Assembly: GCF_026212465.1 (NCBI RefSeq)
Contig: NC_080060.1
Coordinates: 16,670,866 to 16,734,865, forward strand
Length of the DNA stretch: 64,000 bases
Direction: 5' to 3'
DNA from: Amaranthus tricolor
Taxonomy: Eukaryota; Streptophyta; Magnoliopsida; Caryophyllales; Amaranthaceae
Every line of letters starts with the position of its first letter. Position 1 is the first letter of the stretch. Below the pieces are notes generated by a model. The model saw only the letters and a list, made by a program, of their open reading frames with translations. It had not been told where the DNA came from and did not search any database. The translations under genes and the position numbers were made by a program. Shown in pieces: positions 41,932-54,069 of the stretch.

Positions 41932-42451
41932 CTAAACAATATGCCAAAACATCAAAAGTTAACATTATTTAATAAAATCATATTAAGCCTTTAAAATGGT
42001 GCATACTTTACATTTATTAGTTCTTTCGTTTCATTATATTTGCTAAATTTGACTTTTTACACAATCTAATCCATTAGTTTGATCATTTATATACTGAATT
42101 ATACTTAACTAAAAATAATAAAAAGTAAATATCATGAAAATATGCAATTAGACGATTCAAATAAGATCCTATTTAACTATATTTTATCTTAAACATCAAT
42201 CGCAATATATAAAATAAATATGAACTATTTGAAAAAGCAAGTTTTTAGACCAAAAAGAATTAAAACCTTTAATAGTGTTTGACAAATGAGTATAAACACT
42301 ACCATGTGATCTGCTACAGCCTACAAGACCTCAAAGTTTCAGTTGCATTTTGTTAGCAATTATGAGAAAATGACATAAATCTTCCATTTAATTTCCCAAA
42401 TTCTTTAAAAATCAACTTCTAAAGGATAATTTGGTTTTGCAAATTGTACCA
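41932..42451. other. Spacer with a Stowaway-like left end
   Basis: 'ttctttcgtttcattatatt' near 42021 resembles a worn Stowaway end. No upstream GH9 exons were found here. Confidence 0.4.
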
Positions 42452-42652
42452 TGTTATTGGGTTAACATCACTCTAATAGAATAAAATATTTCCATAGAAT
42501 AGAATATTTTCATATTTGCATTATTCTAGTAAATATTATAATCTTGTAGAATATTAGATGATTGTGTAAATATTATGCAATATCTGTTGTCATGGTATTT
42601 TACTCTATTCCATGAATGAGAAAGGCAATCAATCATTCTACTGATTCTATCA
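42452..42652 (+). repeat. Probable short Copia 5' LTR
   Basis: About 200 bp, starts TGTTATTGGG and ends GATTCTATCA directly before the primer site 'tggtatcaagagc' (42653-42665). A short LTR of this kind is usual for the Ale/Retrofit lineage. No 3' LTR seen. Confidence 0.5.
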
Positions 42653-42759
42653 TGGTATCAAGAGCTTAAGTTCCTCTCCTCAACCCTTTTTACTTTCTTC
42701 CTTGCTCCCCATGACAACAGTCCCCCACCCTGATCGCTCCCCTCTTTCTTGCTTCTTCC

Positions 42760-44884
42760 ATGGCTTCTCCTAAAATTCATCCCGCCACCAACTCCTTTCC
42801 GGGTATCCTTGGGCCTTATCCAACCCATAATTTCTTTACCGAGTCATCTTCCTCGCCAAACTACTTTCCGACGAATATCAATCAGGCTATGCATACTCTC
42901 TCTTTGTCTTCTCCAGATGAACAAATCTACATGGATACCGGTGCTATTTCCCACATGACTCATAAGGTAATTTTCTCAAGTATTTTCCACTGAAGCATCA
43001 TCATAATAATCACATAATTGTTGGTAATGGTAATATGATTCCACTTCAAGGTCATGGTGATTTACCAATATCTCCCTTTAATCCTTCCATCACTCTCAAA
43101 AATGTCTTACATGCCCCTAAACTCATTAAAAATTTTATCTTTGTTCGTAAGTTTACTCGTGATAATAAAGTTTCTGCTGAATTTAATCCTTTTGGTTTTT
43201 CTGTGAAAAAATTGGCACGAGGAATATCCTCCTGCGGTCTAATAGCACTGGTGATCTTTATCCTTTCCAATCGACACATGGATCTACTCTCTCATCATCA
43301 TGATCTTTGGCGTTTTCTACTATATTTTCTAGTATTTGGCCTTCTTGTTTAGGTCATCCTGGAAATGCAATTTTAGATTTCATGTATTCCTATAATCCAT
43401 TGAATGTATTAAAAATGCCTCTTTTGTTTGTCATTCTTGTCCTTTGGGTAAACATGTTCGATTACCTTTTGTTAGCTCAAAATCTATAAGTACTAGACCT
43501 TTTGAGATTATTCATATTGATTTATGGACATCTCATGTTTCAAGTATTTCCGATTACAAATTTTATGTTCTGTTTCTTGATCACTATACTAATTTCTTGT
43601 GGACTTTTCCTTTATTTCATAAATCTCAAGTCTATGATATTTTTGTGAATTTTCATGCTTTTGTCCATACTCAATTTAGGCTTCCAATCCAATCTTTTCA
43701 ATGTGATCTTGGGGTGAATTTGATAATAAGTTATTTCATCACTTTTGCATTACTCGGGGTACTCGGGGTATTACTCTTCGTTTTTCTTGTCCTCAAACAT
43801 CATCTCAAAATGACAAGTCTAAAAGAAAAATTCGTTCAATTAATAATATTGTCCGCACTCTATTATGTCATGCTTCTCTTCCTCCTAAATTTTGGCCTCG
43901 ACATTCTTCCATCTAAATTGCTTGATAATCTGACTCCTACTCATCTTCTCTATCATAAATCTCCAACCTATAAACATCTTTAGGTTTTTGGGTGCTTATA
44001 CTTTCCTTTAATTCCTTCCACAAAAATTCATAAATTACAACCTCGTTCCTCTTCATGTCTTTTTGGGTTATTCATCTTCGCATCGAGGTTACTAGTGCTA
44101 TGACCTCTCTTCTGATAAGATTCTCATACCTCATCATGTTATTTTTATGAATCGAATTTTCCCTTCTCTTGAACTTCTAATTCTCCTCACGAGTACAATT
44201 TTTAGATGACCATCTCCCTTTGTCTATCCTTCGCCATAGTCAACCAAGTCCATCTTCAACTACTCATGGGCCCAAATTTTTGAGTCCCCTCAACTCCTGC
44301 ATCACCATCTATCACTAGGCCAACCTTAAATGACCCACCTCTTGACTCCATCCAATCCACCAGCAACACCCACCCAGCCTTCCCAGCCGCCTATTTCATC
44401 CTATCCCCTTACTGCGTCAGCCGCATCTAACACCTCTTTGTTTATTTATCGTCTTAGTTCTGAAGTGGCTTATCTTTTGCTATATTTTGACGATATTATA
44501 CACACAGCTTCTTCTGAGCCTCTTCGCAAGTCTATCAAGTCTCGCGTAAGCTCTGAATTTGCTATGAAGGATCTTGGTCCTCTTCATTATTTTTTGTGCA
44601 TTGCTGTTTCTCATATTTCTTCGTGTATTTTCTTGTCTCAAAAGAAGTATGCAGTTGATATTCTTGAACAAGCTGGTATGTCTGATTGCAAACTTGCTCC
44701 CACTCCTGCTGATACCTCTGGGAAATTAAGTGCGCACTTTGGACCTCCTCATGAAAATCCCACATTATATCGCTGTTCAGCTGGTGCTCTTCAGTATCTT
44801 ACCTTCGCTCATCCGAATATTTCTTATGTTGTTCAACAGGTGTGTTTCTTTATCTTCCCTGTACTTGTCTACAAACTTAAATAG
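42760..44884 (+). pseudogene. Copia (Ale/Retrofit-like) polyprotein with large internal deletions
   Basis: Starts 'MASPKIHPATNSFP' and passes at once to gag-end/protease wording ('ILGPYPTHNFF', 'QAMHTLSLSSPDEQIYMDTGAISHMT'), so most of gag is deleted. Further pieces in changing frames: 'IPLQGHGDLPI', 'ITLKNVLHAPKLIKN', integrase ('TRPFEIIHIDLWTSHV', 'FYVLFLDHYTNFLWTFPL'), and the end of reverse transcriptase ('AYLLLYFDDIIHTAS' with the catalytic F-D-D, 'EFAMKDLGPLHYFL', 'KKYAVDILEQAGMSDCK', 'AGALQYLTFAHPNISY'). The N-terminal half of reverse transcriptase is missing near 44430. It ends at about 44840. Confidence 0.82.
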
Positions 44885-45689
44885 TTGCACAACAAATTTT
44901 ATTTAGAAATCAGAACCAAACAAAGTAAAATAAAAAAGATAGCGTTAACAGCAGCCATATGAGTATGTAATTAGTATTAGTATAATTTAGAGAAGATAAA
45001 CATATATAGAATTAACTATTTTGCGAGTTATTAAGTTGGATTTAAAGTCACCAAGAACATTTAAATCCATAATACTAGATAATCTTTCCTCCGTTTTTTT
45101 ACTTGCACATAAATAATTTATGCATTGTTTATCATCTTTGGTATTTTATATATTGCGGCTATTATATACATTAATAGAAATGATTCAATGAATACTTTAA
45201 AAAGCCAAAAGCCCATGTATGTATTCAAGGGTGACGCCAAAATTTTGAATTAGGAAGCCCAAATTGCGATATACTTGCAAATTCTTTACAATTTTATTTT
45301 AACTTATCAAACTTTGTAAATTTTAAAATTGTGTAGACTAAAAAGAACTTGAATTATAGCAAAAATTATATTCAACAATTGAAGTTATGCTTCTTTATTA
45401 TTATCCCTTTTGAAAAAAAAATTTAGTGTTTTTGACTTTATATATTTTCCTAGTAAGTCTTCAAAAACACTATTAAAATTAATATAGCAAAAATAAAAAA
45501 AAAACACGCTAAAAAGGATGAATGTGAAATTATGAAAGATAGAGTAATGAAATTATAATATAAATTTATTAATATATAAAAAAATAATAGTTTAAAATAG
45601 GGGTTGATCCCTTAACCTTAGATTATAAATGTGTTACTTTAATCTTTGAGTGTGTGTGTTATGTATGTGTGTATATATATATAAATTAT
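44885..45689. other. Unassigned AT-rich stretch
   Basis: Separates two unrelated Copia remnants. It has a short 'tgtgtgtatatatat' repeat near 45652-45682. No gene seen. Confidence 0.45.
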
Positions 45690-45871
45690 AATATAAATTC
45701 GTACCAAACACATTGATGTTAGATACCACTGGTTGCGAGATGTGATTGAGGATAATCAAATGATATTGAAGAAAATTCATACGCACAAGAATGGTGCAGA
45801 TCTGTTGACAAAGATTGTTCCCAGAAGCAAGGTTGAGCTTTGTAGCAAGCTTGCTGGGTTGAGCTTCAAGT
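45690..45871 (+). pseudogene. Copia RNase H C-terminal fragment
   Basis: 'TKHIDVRYHWLRDVIEDNQM', 'IHTHKNGADLLTKIVPR' and 'ELCSKLAGLSFK' are the last residues of a Tork-group Copia polyprotein, ending at TGA 45869-45871. The purine tract 'ggctggaggggga' (45906-45918) and an LTR follow. Everything 5' of it is missing, and it does not belong to the 42452 element. Confidence 0.75.
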
Positions 45872-45920
45872 GATCAGTTAAGCATTGTTATCTTCTCCGT
45901 AATGGGGCTGGAGGGGGAGA

Positions 45921-46618
45921 TTGTTGGATGTCCAGCCCACTTTGGGAGTTATAATATTTTTTTGGTCTTTGAATATTTGGACCTACCTATTATGACTTTG
46001 GTTAGCTTCTCTTAGAAGCTTTCACGGTTTTATTTTAGCCTCTTCTTACAGCTACAAAAGTGGGCAGCAGTAGGCTAAAAATCAGAATGCAAAAACAGTA
46101 GAATAAGAGAGAGAGAGGAGGTTGTTCATTCAAAAAAATTAATTTGCACAGTTTCGATCAACACATCCGATGAAGGGGAAAACGTGGTCCGATTTGGCTC
46201 ATTTTTGATTATGTTGTAGGGGACATATAAGGTTTCAATCTGAACGATGGTGACCGGGTTTCATGGTTTGGTGTGCCGGAAATCGCACCAGGACAGTGGC
46301 TGTCTTGTTTTGGTGAAATTCTCTTCATTTTTCTTCTTTTATTGTATTTCTCTTGGTGTCGATGGTTGATGGTGGATAGTGCACTTTGTTGGATTGCTAT
46401 TGGTGCTTTTACTCTCATTTTATCAGAATAAGAGTGACTTGGGTGGACTCCCTTGACTAGTCCCGTGGTTTTTATCCTTCACACCGAAGGGGTTTTCTTT
46501 GTCTTTTGATGCTCATTGTTGGTTATTACGGGTGATTGAAGTCAGTTTGATTGTTTTGCTTAAATTGATCTTGGTGTGGGTGTTGTTGGAGTTGCTATCA
46601 ATCCTTTGTGCCTAACAC
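45921..46618 (+). repeat. Copia 3' LTR belonging to the 45690 fragment
   Basis: Starts TGTTGGATGTCC after the purine tract. The 'caccgaaggggttttc' wording near 46483 and the end 'tgcctaaca' are typical of such LTRs. About 698 bp; the right end is inferred. Confidence 0.6.
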
Positions 46619-47378
46619 ATTTATTTACTCCTTTAAATTGATTATAAAATGTACCAACTAAATTAGTAACCTATTTAAGTGTGATTAAGATTTAAAAGAA
46701 AACCCGTTTAAAAAAAATTTAAGACAAGTTTCATTATTGAAAGGAATTACTCACTGTCAATGGTATTCAAGTGCTAAACCACCTTTATGTACTTCTTACA
46801 TTTAAAAGAAAATGACTTATGAACAAACTTGGCATGGGCAAACAGAGATGCAATTGAGCTAATCTCTGCATAACTCTTAACACCACCCTTTCAATTGGAG
46901 AACAATTGACAAGTCATTTCAATGGTTTAAGCATTGAGCATATTATACACCTACAAAATTCAATATAATCTAATCCTAAACTCTTAACACGTACTGGGCC
47001 AAGACCCAGAATCTTCAGCTTATATGTCACCATAAAAAACCCTCAGCAATCAATCATAAAATACACTTTATGCAATTAATAACCCATCAAAGAGCTAAAA
47101 TCACCAAACCTTAATAACCCATCAATCGATTATGCAATTAATCATTAATCAATCAATTATGCAATTAATCATTAAAAAAACTCTGAGCTCAAATTCTTTG
47201 TCTATCTTTTAATCTGTATGTTTTCACATTTTTTATTCGACTTCCACATTTTAATTCGACTGCGACATTAAATATGGGATCTGTATTTTTTCAAATTACT
47301 AAAATTTCAGCCTTACTGATTTAACAACAGATTTATCAAACCTGGGAGGTGATATTTTGTCCTATTCAGTTTTACATA
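46619..47378. other. Intergenic DNA
   Basis: No gene seen. Simple 'caattaatcattaa' repetition near 47120-47180. Confidence 0.45.
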
Positions 47379-47705
47379 CTTCCTCCGTTCCATAATACTT
47401 GCTACATTTTCTATTTTTGGTAATTTCATATTACTTGCTACATCTCCGTTTTTAGTAATAAAACAATCATTTAAAGTTCCACCTACCCCTATTTTTATCC
47501 TACTCTATACTCTATATTCTATAATAAAATACTATACTATACTCTATAAAGTAACCTAACAATTTATTTTTCCTTTTTCTTTTTCAATTAACAATAATAA
47601 AATACAATATTCTATAAAGTAAATAATCAACTACAGTGTAAGTCAATCACTTTTCTTAATTTTCGTGCCAATGCAAATGTAGCAACAATTATGGAACGGA
47701 GGAAG
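47379..47705. mobile_element. Stowaway-like MITE, 327 bp
   Basis: Flanked by TA (47377-47378, 47706-47707). Left end 'cttcctccgttccataatac' with 'ttgctacatt' pairs with the reversed right end 'cttcctccgttccataattg' and 'ttgctacatt'. The left end shows a second, partial copy of its own terminus at 47428-47455. Confidence 0.88.
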
Positions 47706-47754
47706 TACTTTATACCTTTTGCAAGAAATTATAGCATCTTGCAAATAGATAAAC

Positions 47755-48159
47755 CCAAATTTTTTCACAAAAAAGTTGATAAAATATGAGTAATTTTTCA
47801 TCCCAACAACCAGATTTAAAACTTGTGAAAATTTTTCTAACTGATCACAATTAGCAACATCCATTAAATTTTTAAGACGAAAACCCTCATTTTTCACAAA
47901 AAGATGATAAAAAGCTAGGTAGTTTTTCACCCTAAAAGCCAAATGGAAACTGAATGAAAATCCCTAATTTTTCATCCCAACAATATAATCAAAATTATAA
48001 GAAAAAAAAAAACAATGTGCATCATCAAATCAAGTATCTTACCTTTGGAGTGATGATTCTTCAGCTTTCTTCGCTCGAATTGATTCAGCTAAAGCAAATC
48101 AAAACTATAATTAAAAAAAAAAAAAAAAAGCAATCGACAAGAAATCAAAATTACATTAA
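47755..48159. repeat. Direct duplication, copy 1 (continues at 49396-49460)
   Basis: Aligns over its whole length with 49515-50000 (shared blocks 'aacttgtgaaaatttttcta', 'cacaattagcaacatcca', 'gtgcatcatcaaatcaagta', 'ttaccttggagtg' type). It is cut by the foldback element at 48160-49395, and its last part resumes at 49396 ('aagctacataaataagagaa'). Confidence 0.8.
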
Positions 48160-48438
48160 GGGAAATTTGTAAAAAAACACCTTTTAAAACCCCTTTTTTG
48201 TAAAAAAACACCTTTTATAATTTTTTTTTTTTGTAAAAAAACACAAGAGACTTTTTTTTAAAAAAAAACACCTTAAATCAGTTTCCGGTGACTTTTGTCA
48301 ACTTTCCGGCGTTGACTATTCTATTTGTCAACTTTTCGACGTTGACTTTTATTTTTATTTTTATTTTTATTTTTATTATTAATATTATTTTTTATTTAAA
48401 TTTTTATTTTTATTATTATTTAAAAAAAATAAAAAATA

Positions 48439-48479
<41 letters not shown>

Positions 48480-48636
48480 CAAACATAAAAAAAATAATAA
48501 TTTTTTTTAAAATTTTTTAAAAAAAATTTTTTATTATTTTTTTTATTATTATTTTTTTATTTTTCCTTTTGTTTTTGTTTTTATTTAATTTTTAATTTTT
48601 TTTATTATTATTTTGTTATTTTTGTTTTTATTATTA

Positions 48637-48701
<65 letters not shown>

Positions 48702-48885
48702 TTTTTTTAAAATTTTTTTTTTAAATAATAATAAAAATTAAAATAAAAAAAATTAATATTAATAATAAAAAAAAATAAAAATAAAAACAAAAATAAAAAA
48801 AAATAAAAAAAAAAATAATAATAATAAAAATAAAAAGTACAAAAAATAAAAAATAACAATAATAATAATAAAAAAAAAAAAAAAA

Positions 48886-48925
<40 letters not shown>

Positions 48926-49072
48926 TTAAAATTAAAAAAATAATAATAATAATAATAATAATTCAAAATAAAATAAAATTAAAAACAAAAGGAAAAATAA
49001 AAAATAATTAAAAAAATAATTAAAAAAAAAATTTAAAAATTTTAAAAAAACTTATTATTTTTTTTATTTTTG

Positions 49073-49107
<35 letters not shown>

Positions 49108-49395
49108 TTAAATTTGTTTTAAATAATAATAAAAATAAAAATTTTATAAGAAAATAATATTAATAATAAAAATAAAAATAAAAATAAAAATAAAAATAAA
49201 ATTAAAAGTCAACGCCGGAAAGTTGACAAATGGCATAGTCAACGCCGGAAAGTTGACAAAAGTCACCGGAAACTGATTTAAGGTGTTTTTTTTAAAAAAA
49301 GTCTCTTAAAAGGTGTTTTTTTACAAAAAAAAATTATAAAAGGTGTTTCTTTACAAAAAAGGGGTTTTAAAAGGTGTTTCTTTACAAATTTTTCC
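48160..49395. mobile_element. Foldback MITE with exact 9-bp target duplication, 1.24 kb
   Basis: The target duplication 'ttacattaa' is exact (48151-48159 and 49396-49404). Ends pair as GGGAAATTTGTAAAAAAACA on the left against the reversed right end GGAAAAATTTGTAAAGAAAC. The arms hold mirrored 'ccggtgacttttgtcaac' and 'ttccggcgttgac' blocks, and the centre is almost pure (TTA)n/(AAT)n low-complexity DNA. MULE-type by its target length. Confidence 0.9.
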
Positions 49396-49514
49396 TTACA
49401 TTAAAGCTTAAGCTACATAAATAAGAGAAGAAAAATGGGTTAGGATTGCAATTAGAAAGAAGAGAAGAAAGTGAAGAAGCAGAGGGGGAAGGGAAGAAGA
49501 AAAAAGGAAGAAGG

Positions 49515-50000
49515 TAAACGCTAATTTTTCACAAAAAAGTTGATAAAAATCTGGAAGTTTTCATCCCAAACGTCAAATGGAAACCAAATGAGAACCCCGA
49601 ATTTTTCATCCCAACAACCAAATTTAAAAAGTTGTGAAAATTTTTATAACTTATCACAATTAGCAACATCCATGAAATTTTTAAGATGAAAACCCTCATG
49701 TTTCACAAATAGTTGATAATAAACTGGGTTATTTTTCATTCCAAAAGCCAAATGGTAACTGAATGAAAACCCTAGTTTTTCATCCCAACAATCAAATTTA
49801 AAACAAAAACATCAATGTGCATCATCAAAATCAAGTATCTTACCTTTGGAGTGACGATTCATTTGCTTTCTTCCCTCAAATTGATTCAGCTAAAGAAAAT
49901 CAAAACTACATTAAAAAAAATAAGCAATTGAGAACAAATCCAAACTACATTAAAACCAAAATAAGCTACAGAAATAAGAGAAGAAAATTGGGTTAGGATT
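49515..50000. repeat. Direct duplication, copy 2
   Basis: Uninterrupted partner of 47755-48159 plus 49396-49460, with many small differences. It ends where the next Gypsy LTR begins. Confidence 0.8.
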
Positions 50001-50004
50001 TATG

Positions 50005-50947
50005 ATGCAATTATGGATAGCCCACAGCCCAAAGCAAAGGAAGAAAAGCATAATTGCATCATTGCACTTGCTCAGCCCATTGAACATGTGGAACTTGCTG
50101 ATTTTTGCTTGAAGACTAAGGAGGATCATCTTAAAATTGGATTAAACATCAACATGGAAGCATGGAAAGATTATTAGGTACCAAAAGAAGAGCTTCCAGC
50201 AGCACGCAAACAGAACAGAAGCATACAAAGAAGCATGCCAGCAACAGAACAAGCAGAGTATCAATCTGCCGGGCAGCCTACCTTGCGAACCATGGAACGC
50301 CCAACCTGGTGCACGTATGAGCGAGGAAATCCAAGGGTTGTCATCTTTGGACATGAAATAAGAAGCCAAGACCCAAGGATGATGGAGCTAGCCCTCATAG
50401 AACCCACGAGAACAGCTCCAAGGTCGCTTGTTCGCCAGTTGTTTGAAAATGGCTGATTCAATGTGTTAGAGTTATTTTTATGTTTCTGTTTTTAGTTCTT
50501 GTTTTGCACGTGTTTTTAATAATAAGGCACGGGGTTAGTATGATTGTTAGACACCCCATTATAGCCATTATAGCTCTATATAAAGGGCATGCTCATTGTA
50601 ACAGAATTCAGATTTGGTTTTTTAATGAAATTTTCATTCAAGTAATTGGTGCAATTACAATCCTGAGTATCATCTTTGTGAGTGAAGCAAGGAAGTATTC
50701 AGTCATTTCCACGAAGGTTGAGAGAGTGAATCTCGACTCTAGTGTGAGGAGGAGGCCAGGGATCGAGTGAAGATTCATTGTCTCCATCCACGACATAGAA
50801 CCATTCATCCAAATTGTTCTTGTCACCCTTCTGTTTTCATACAAAACAGAAGGTTTTATCTGTTCTTTGTGTGTCACGAGGGGTCGTGGCATCAATCTTG
50901 AAGGTGTTAAGCGGGTTCTTGGATCGACCATCCCCATACTCGCATCA
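50005..50947 (+). repeat. Gypsy-type LTR, 943 bp
   Basis: TGATGC...GCATCA ends. TATA box 'ctatataaa' at about 50575-50583, followed by a transcribed part with 'cacaaa' and a 'gttcttggatcgacc' stretch near the end. Confidence 0.65.
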
Positions 50948-52019
50948 ATTGGTATCAAAGCAAGGCTGTAGAGAGGGACACGATCAAGAGGAGTCGAGAA
51001 AATCAGGTAATAGAGGGCAATCCTCACGTTCTGGTAAGGGTGATCAACAGAATCAGGTACTGTGCAATTTCGTTTCAATTTTACAAATTCAGGTACGAAT
51101 TCAATCTCATAAGCTCTTAAATTCAGTTTTCTTTGTTAATCATTCATTTCTAATCAAGGATTATAGAAAATATTTGATTATAATACGAATTTGATTGTGA
51201 AAGAAAAAATCTGGAAAACTGATTGTTGAATGAATGAATGTGTATCACTTTGATTTCTGAAAAATTTGTTTCGGAGTCATTATACATATCAAATTGTGTC
51301 CATTAATCCATTTGAATTCAATTCTTGAATGTCCTGAATGCATACTCATTGAAATTTGATGACAATTGCATTCTAAACGTTCGAACAATAGTCTTTGCTG
51401 CGAAAACTGATAATTGCGATTTCTGCTTCTTGAATTTGATTTTCTGATTGTTGTTAATGTAATATCTGATAGGAATTGGGAGGAACTTGTTGGGAATCAT
51501 TGAGTATTACGTTTTTCTATCAAAAATTGATAATAACAATCTGATTTGCGAAAATTTTTCTGGAAAATTAGGGTTTGTTAGTGCGCATCTGAATTTCTTC
51601 TTTATTGATTGTTGCATTTGATTTACTGTAGTTAATTGAACGCATTCGATTGTTTAATCATTGTTTAGATCTTAATTTTACATTGCCTAACATCATATTA
51701 CATTCTTGAATAATCATTGCATAAAGTAATTCAGAAAACAAAAGATTGAAGAACAAAAATCAGTCATTCCTTTTCCTTTGACCAGAAATCTTTCGTTTGT
51801 AACAAATTTGTTCTACTTTCTGTATGTTTAGATAAAATTGATTCTAATCAAGAAATTTTGGTGTAAAAATTTCAAAGAATCTAAACTCTAAGTTTCTGGG
51901 TGTTTTCCTCTTGCTGCTGTCAAAAGACATTAAAACCATCTATGGTGTTGTGCATTCATCCTTGTTTCTGAAAATTTTGTTGTTTAAAAGATTTCTTGCA
52001 TTGTGGTATTGAGAACATC

Positions 52020-52110
52020 ATGAACACGGATGAGATATTTGCTGAAATGGCCCTTGCCATTCAACAACTTACACAAAGAGTGATCAAACTTGTCCAAAAT
52101 GAGGAAAAAT
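52020..52110 (+). pseudogene. gag start fragment
   Basis: About 30 codons beginning MNTDEIFAEMALAIQQL, hydrophobic/helical, then lost at the Stowaway boundary. Too short for a firm family call. Confidence 0.4.
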
Positions 52111-52127
52111 TAACAAATCTTAAACCC

Positions 52128-52340
52128 CTATCTCCATGCAAGATTTTTTTTACCTAAATATCTTTAGTTCACACAAGTAATTACGAATATACCCTCATAT
52201 ACCTTACTTACCCAACTACCCTTCATTATTTACCCTTCACTACTTACCCTTTAATACTTACCCTTTTTAATGGACCCCACACCATCCTTAATAACCGTGC
52301 CCAAGCAAATGGGACATCTAAATTGGTTCGGAGAGAGTAT
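52128..52340. mobile_element. Stowaway-like MITE remnant
   Basis: Right part 'gggacatctaaattggttcg' with 'gagagagta' matches the usual right end of Stowaway elements. The left end 'cccctatctccatgc' is worn. Confidence 0.4.
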
Positions 52341-53559
52341 AAAATATATAATGTTTAGGGAGGTACACAATTAAATTAATATTTAATTTAATCATCATAC
52401 TAAATAAGGGATTATGACTAGCTAATATCTAGTCCAACTAAATTAGTCACATGAACCGAGACTTATGTAGGTTTAAACACACAAAATAGTCTCATATATT
52501 GATACAGTGGAACCCAATAAGTTTAGTGACATTAAGTTAGGAAAATTATCAAATAGCATTCCTATGAATTTATTGGTCTCTAGTAAAACATAAACGTTAT
52601 TCAATATTAACTAATTAATATCTCGTTGTACACTTACTTAATTACGTTAAAAGACTTATAAAATATTCACTTGATTTTTGAAATTGAACATTTCAAACAC
52701 ATACTTTATGATTCATACTAGTAGCTTAAAATTAATTCATATTTTCTAGTTCTCAATATCATTCTTGCTTTTTATTTTTTATTGGACACCAAACTAAATA
52801 ATACATAGAAATTAATAAACTTACATATTATTTGATCATAATAAATCATTTATTATGTAATGAAATTCATTAATCAAATTAAAAAACTATTTTCTATAAA
52901 ATGATTTTCTCATACTTTGGTATCATTTTTATCTATCCATCGTAAGTCAAACCAACCCTTGAAATCAAACCTAGTCAGAGAAGAAGCCCAATGGTAACCT
53001 AGTAAGCATTCTACCTCTCAAACTTAGATGTCACATGTTCATGTTTCATTTTCAAAATTTCCTCACATCTTACTAAGAAAAAATGTTACGATTATGTTTT
53101 AGATTTTCAATACCTTGTCAAGAAAGGAATAAATCTAACTTAATTAAAAATGATTCTATAGTGCATTAATTTAGCTATGACATGATGATGACATTTTAGT
53201 GTCCATTTTTTTTGTTTGTCGTAAGATTGGCAAAACTAGTGGGGAAGCTACTCAATGTATTATTTTGGTGCACCTTTGATTAACAACATGCATCACAAGA
53301 TTACCTGCATGTATAATAATTATATAAAGAAGCATTAACGTCCACAAGTTTGTAGTCACGATCACTTATAATAATGTTGTAATTGATATATAGACTAGGC
53401 CTAAATATACAAAAGATATGAATCTAAGGAAAGATTTCAAGATCCTAATCCTCCAATAGCTTTTTATGATTTGAACAAATGAAATACCATTATTAGCTAC
53501 AATTAGGCAATAATATTTTTAATTATTGGTAGGCACCAAAAAAAAAATGTTAAAATAGC
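52341..53559. other. AT-rich intergenic DNA
   Basis: No gene or element boundary seen. Confidence 0.45.
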
Positions 53560-53890
53560 AAGGTAAAGGCAACAAAAAATTCATTAACATTTTGGAGACT
53601 GGCGACCGTTAAACATTTTGTAGTTGTGGAAGCCAGAATGGTTATAGTCTCGCAACAACCGAACATTTCGTAGTTCTAGAAGTCAAAATGGCGACAACAT
53701 GAAACTTTTTTTTATTAAAATAGCGACGATCCGGCCACGACCTCAGTCAGGCCATCACCATTTACAATTTTTATTTTTGAATTTTTTTTTACAAAATAGC
53801 GACGACCTAGGGTCGTAGCCAGGTTGTCGCCGTCTTTAGTGCACTCGTCTGGCCGTCACTATTTTTGGTGCGGTTGACAAGTCGTAGCCA
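53560..53890. repeat. Repeats of the 'aaatagcgacgacc' kind, possible CACTA subterminal remnant
   Basis: Motifs such as 'aaaatagcgacgatccggcc', 'caaaatagcgacgaccta', 'ggtcgtagccaggttgtcgc' and 'caagtcgtagccagttt' recur within 330 bp in both orientations, as in subterminal regions of some CACTA elements. No CACTA terminus is visible, so the element type is a guess. Confidence 0.35.
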
Positions 53891-54069
53891 GTTTGTCATC
53901 AGGTTCAAAAGTTGTATATAAAAAGAATTCATTTCTCTATTTGCAACGTTATTTTTGATATTTCATCTCTCAGTTCAGATTTCTCAAGATGTATCCTTCC
54001 TTGTGTGTAAAAAGTAACTTTAACATATTCATCAACTTTTTTCAAAATATTTCTAATTTATGGAAATAA

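Larger units (their letters stand above)
50005..52110 (+). mobile_element. 5' end of a Ty3/Gypsy-type element: LTR, primer site, leader, gag start
   Basis: LTR 50005-50947 starts TGATGC and ends GCATCA. A primer site 'tggtatcaaagc' follows at 50950-50961. About 1 kb of leader leads to an ATG at 52020 ('MNTDEIFAEMALAIQQLTQR'), which has the look of a gag start. Sequence similarity stops near 52110, where a Stowaway-like remnant begins. No 3' part is present, so it is heavily truncated. Assignment to Gypsy is from LTR form only. Confidence 0.6.

Noticed and set aside
48721..48966. 81-codon Phe/Tyr/Ile frame
   Set aside because: It translates the (AAT)n low-complexity centre of the foldback element.
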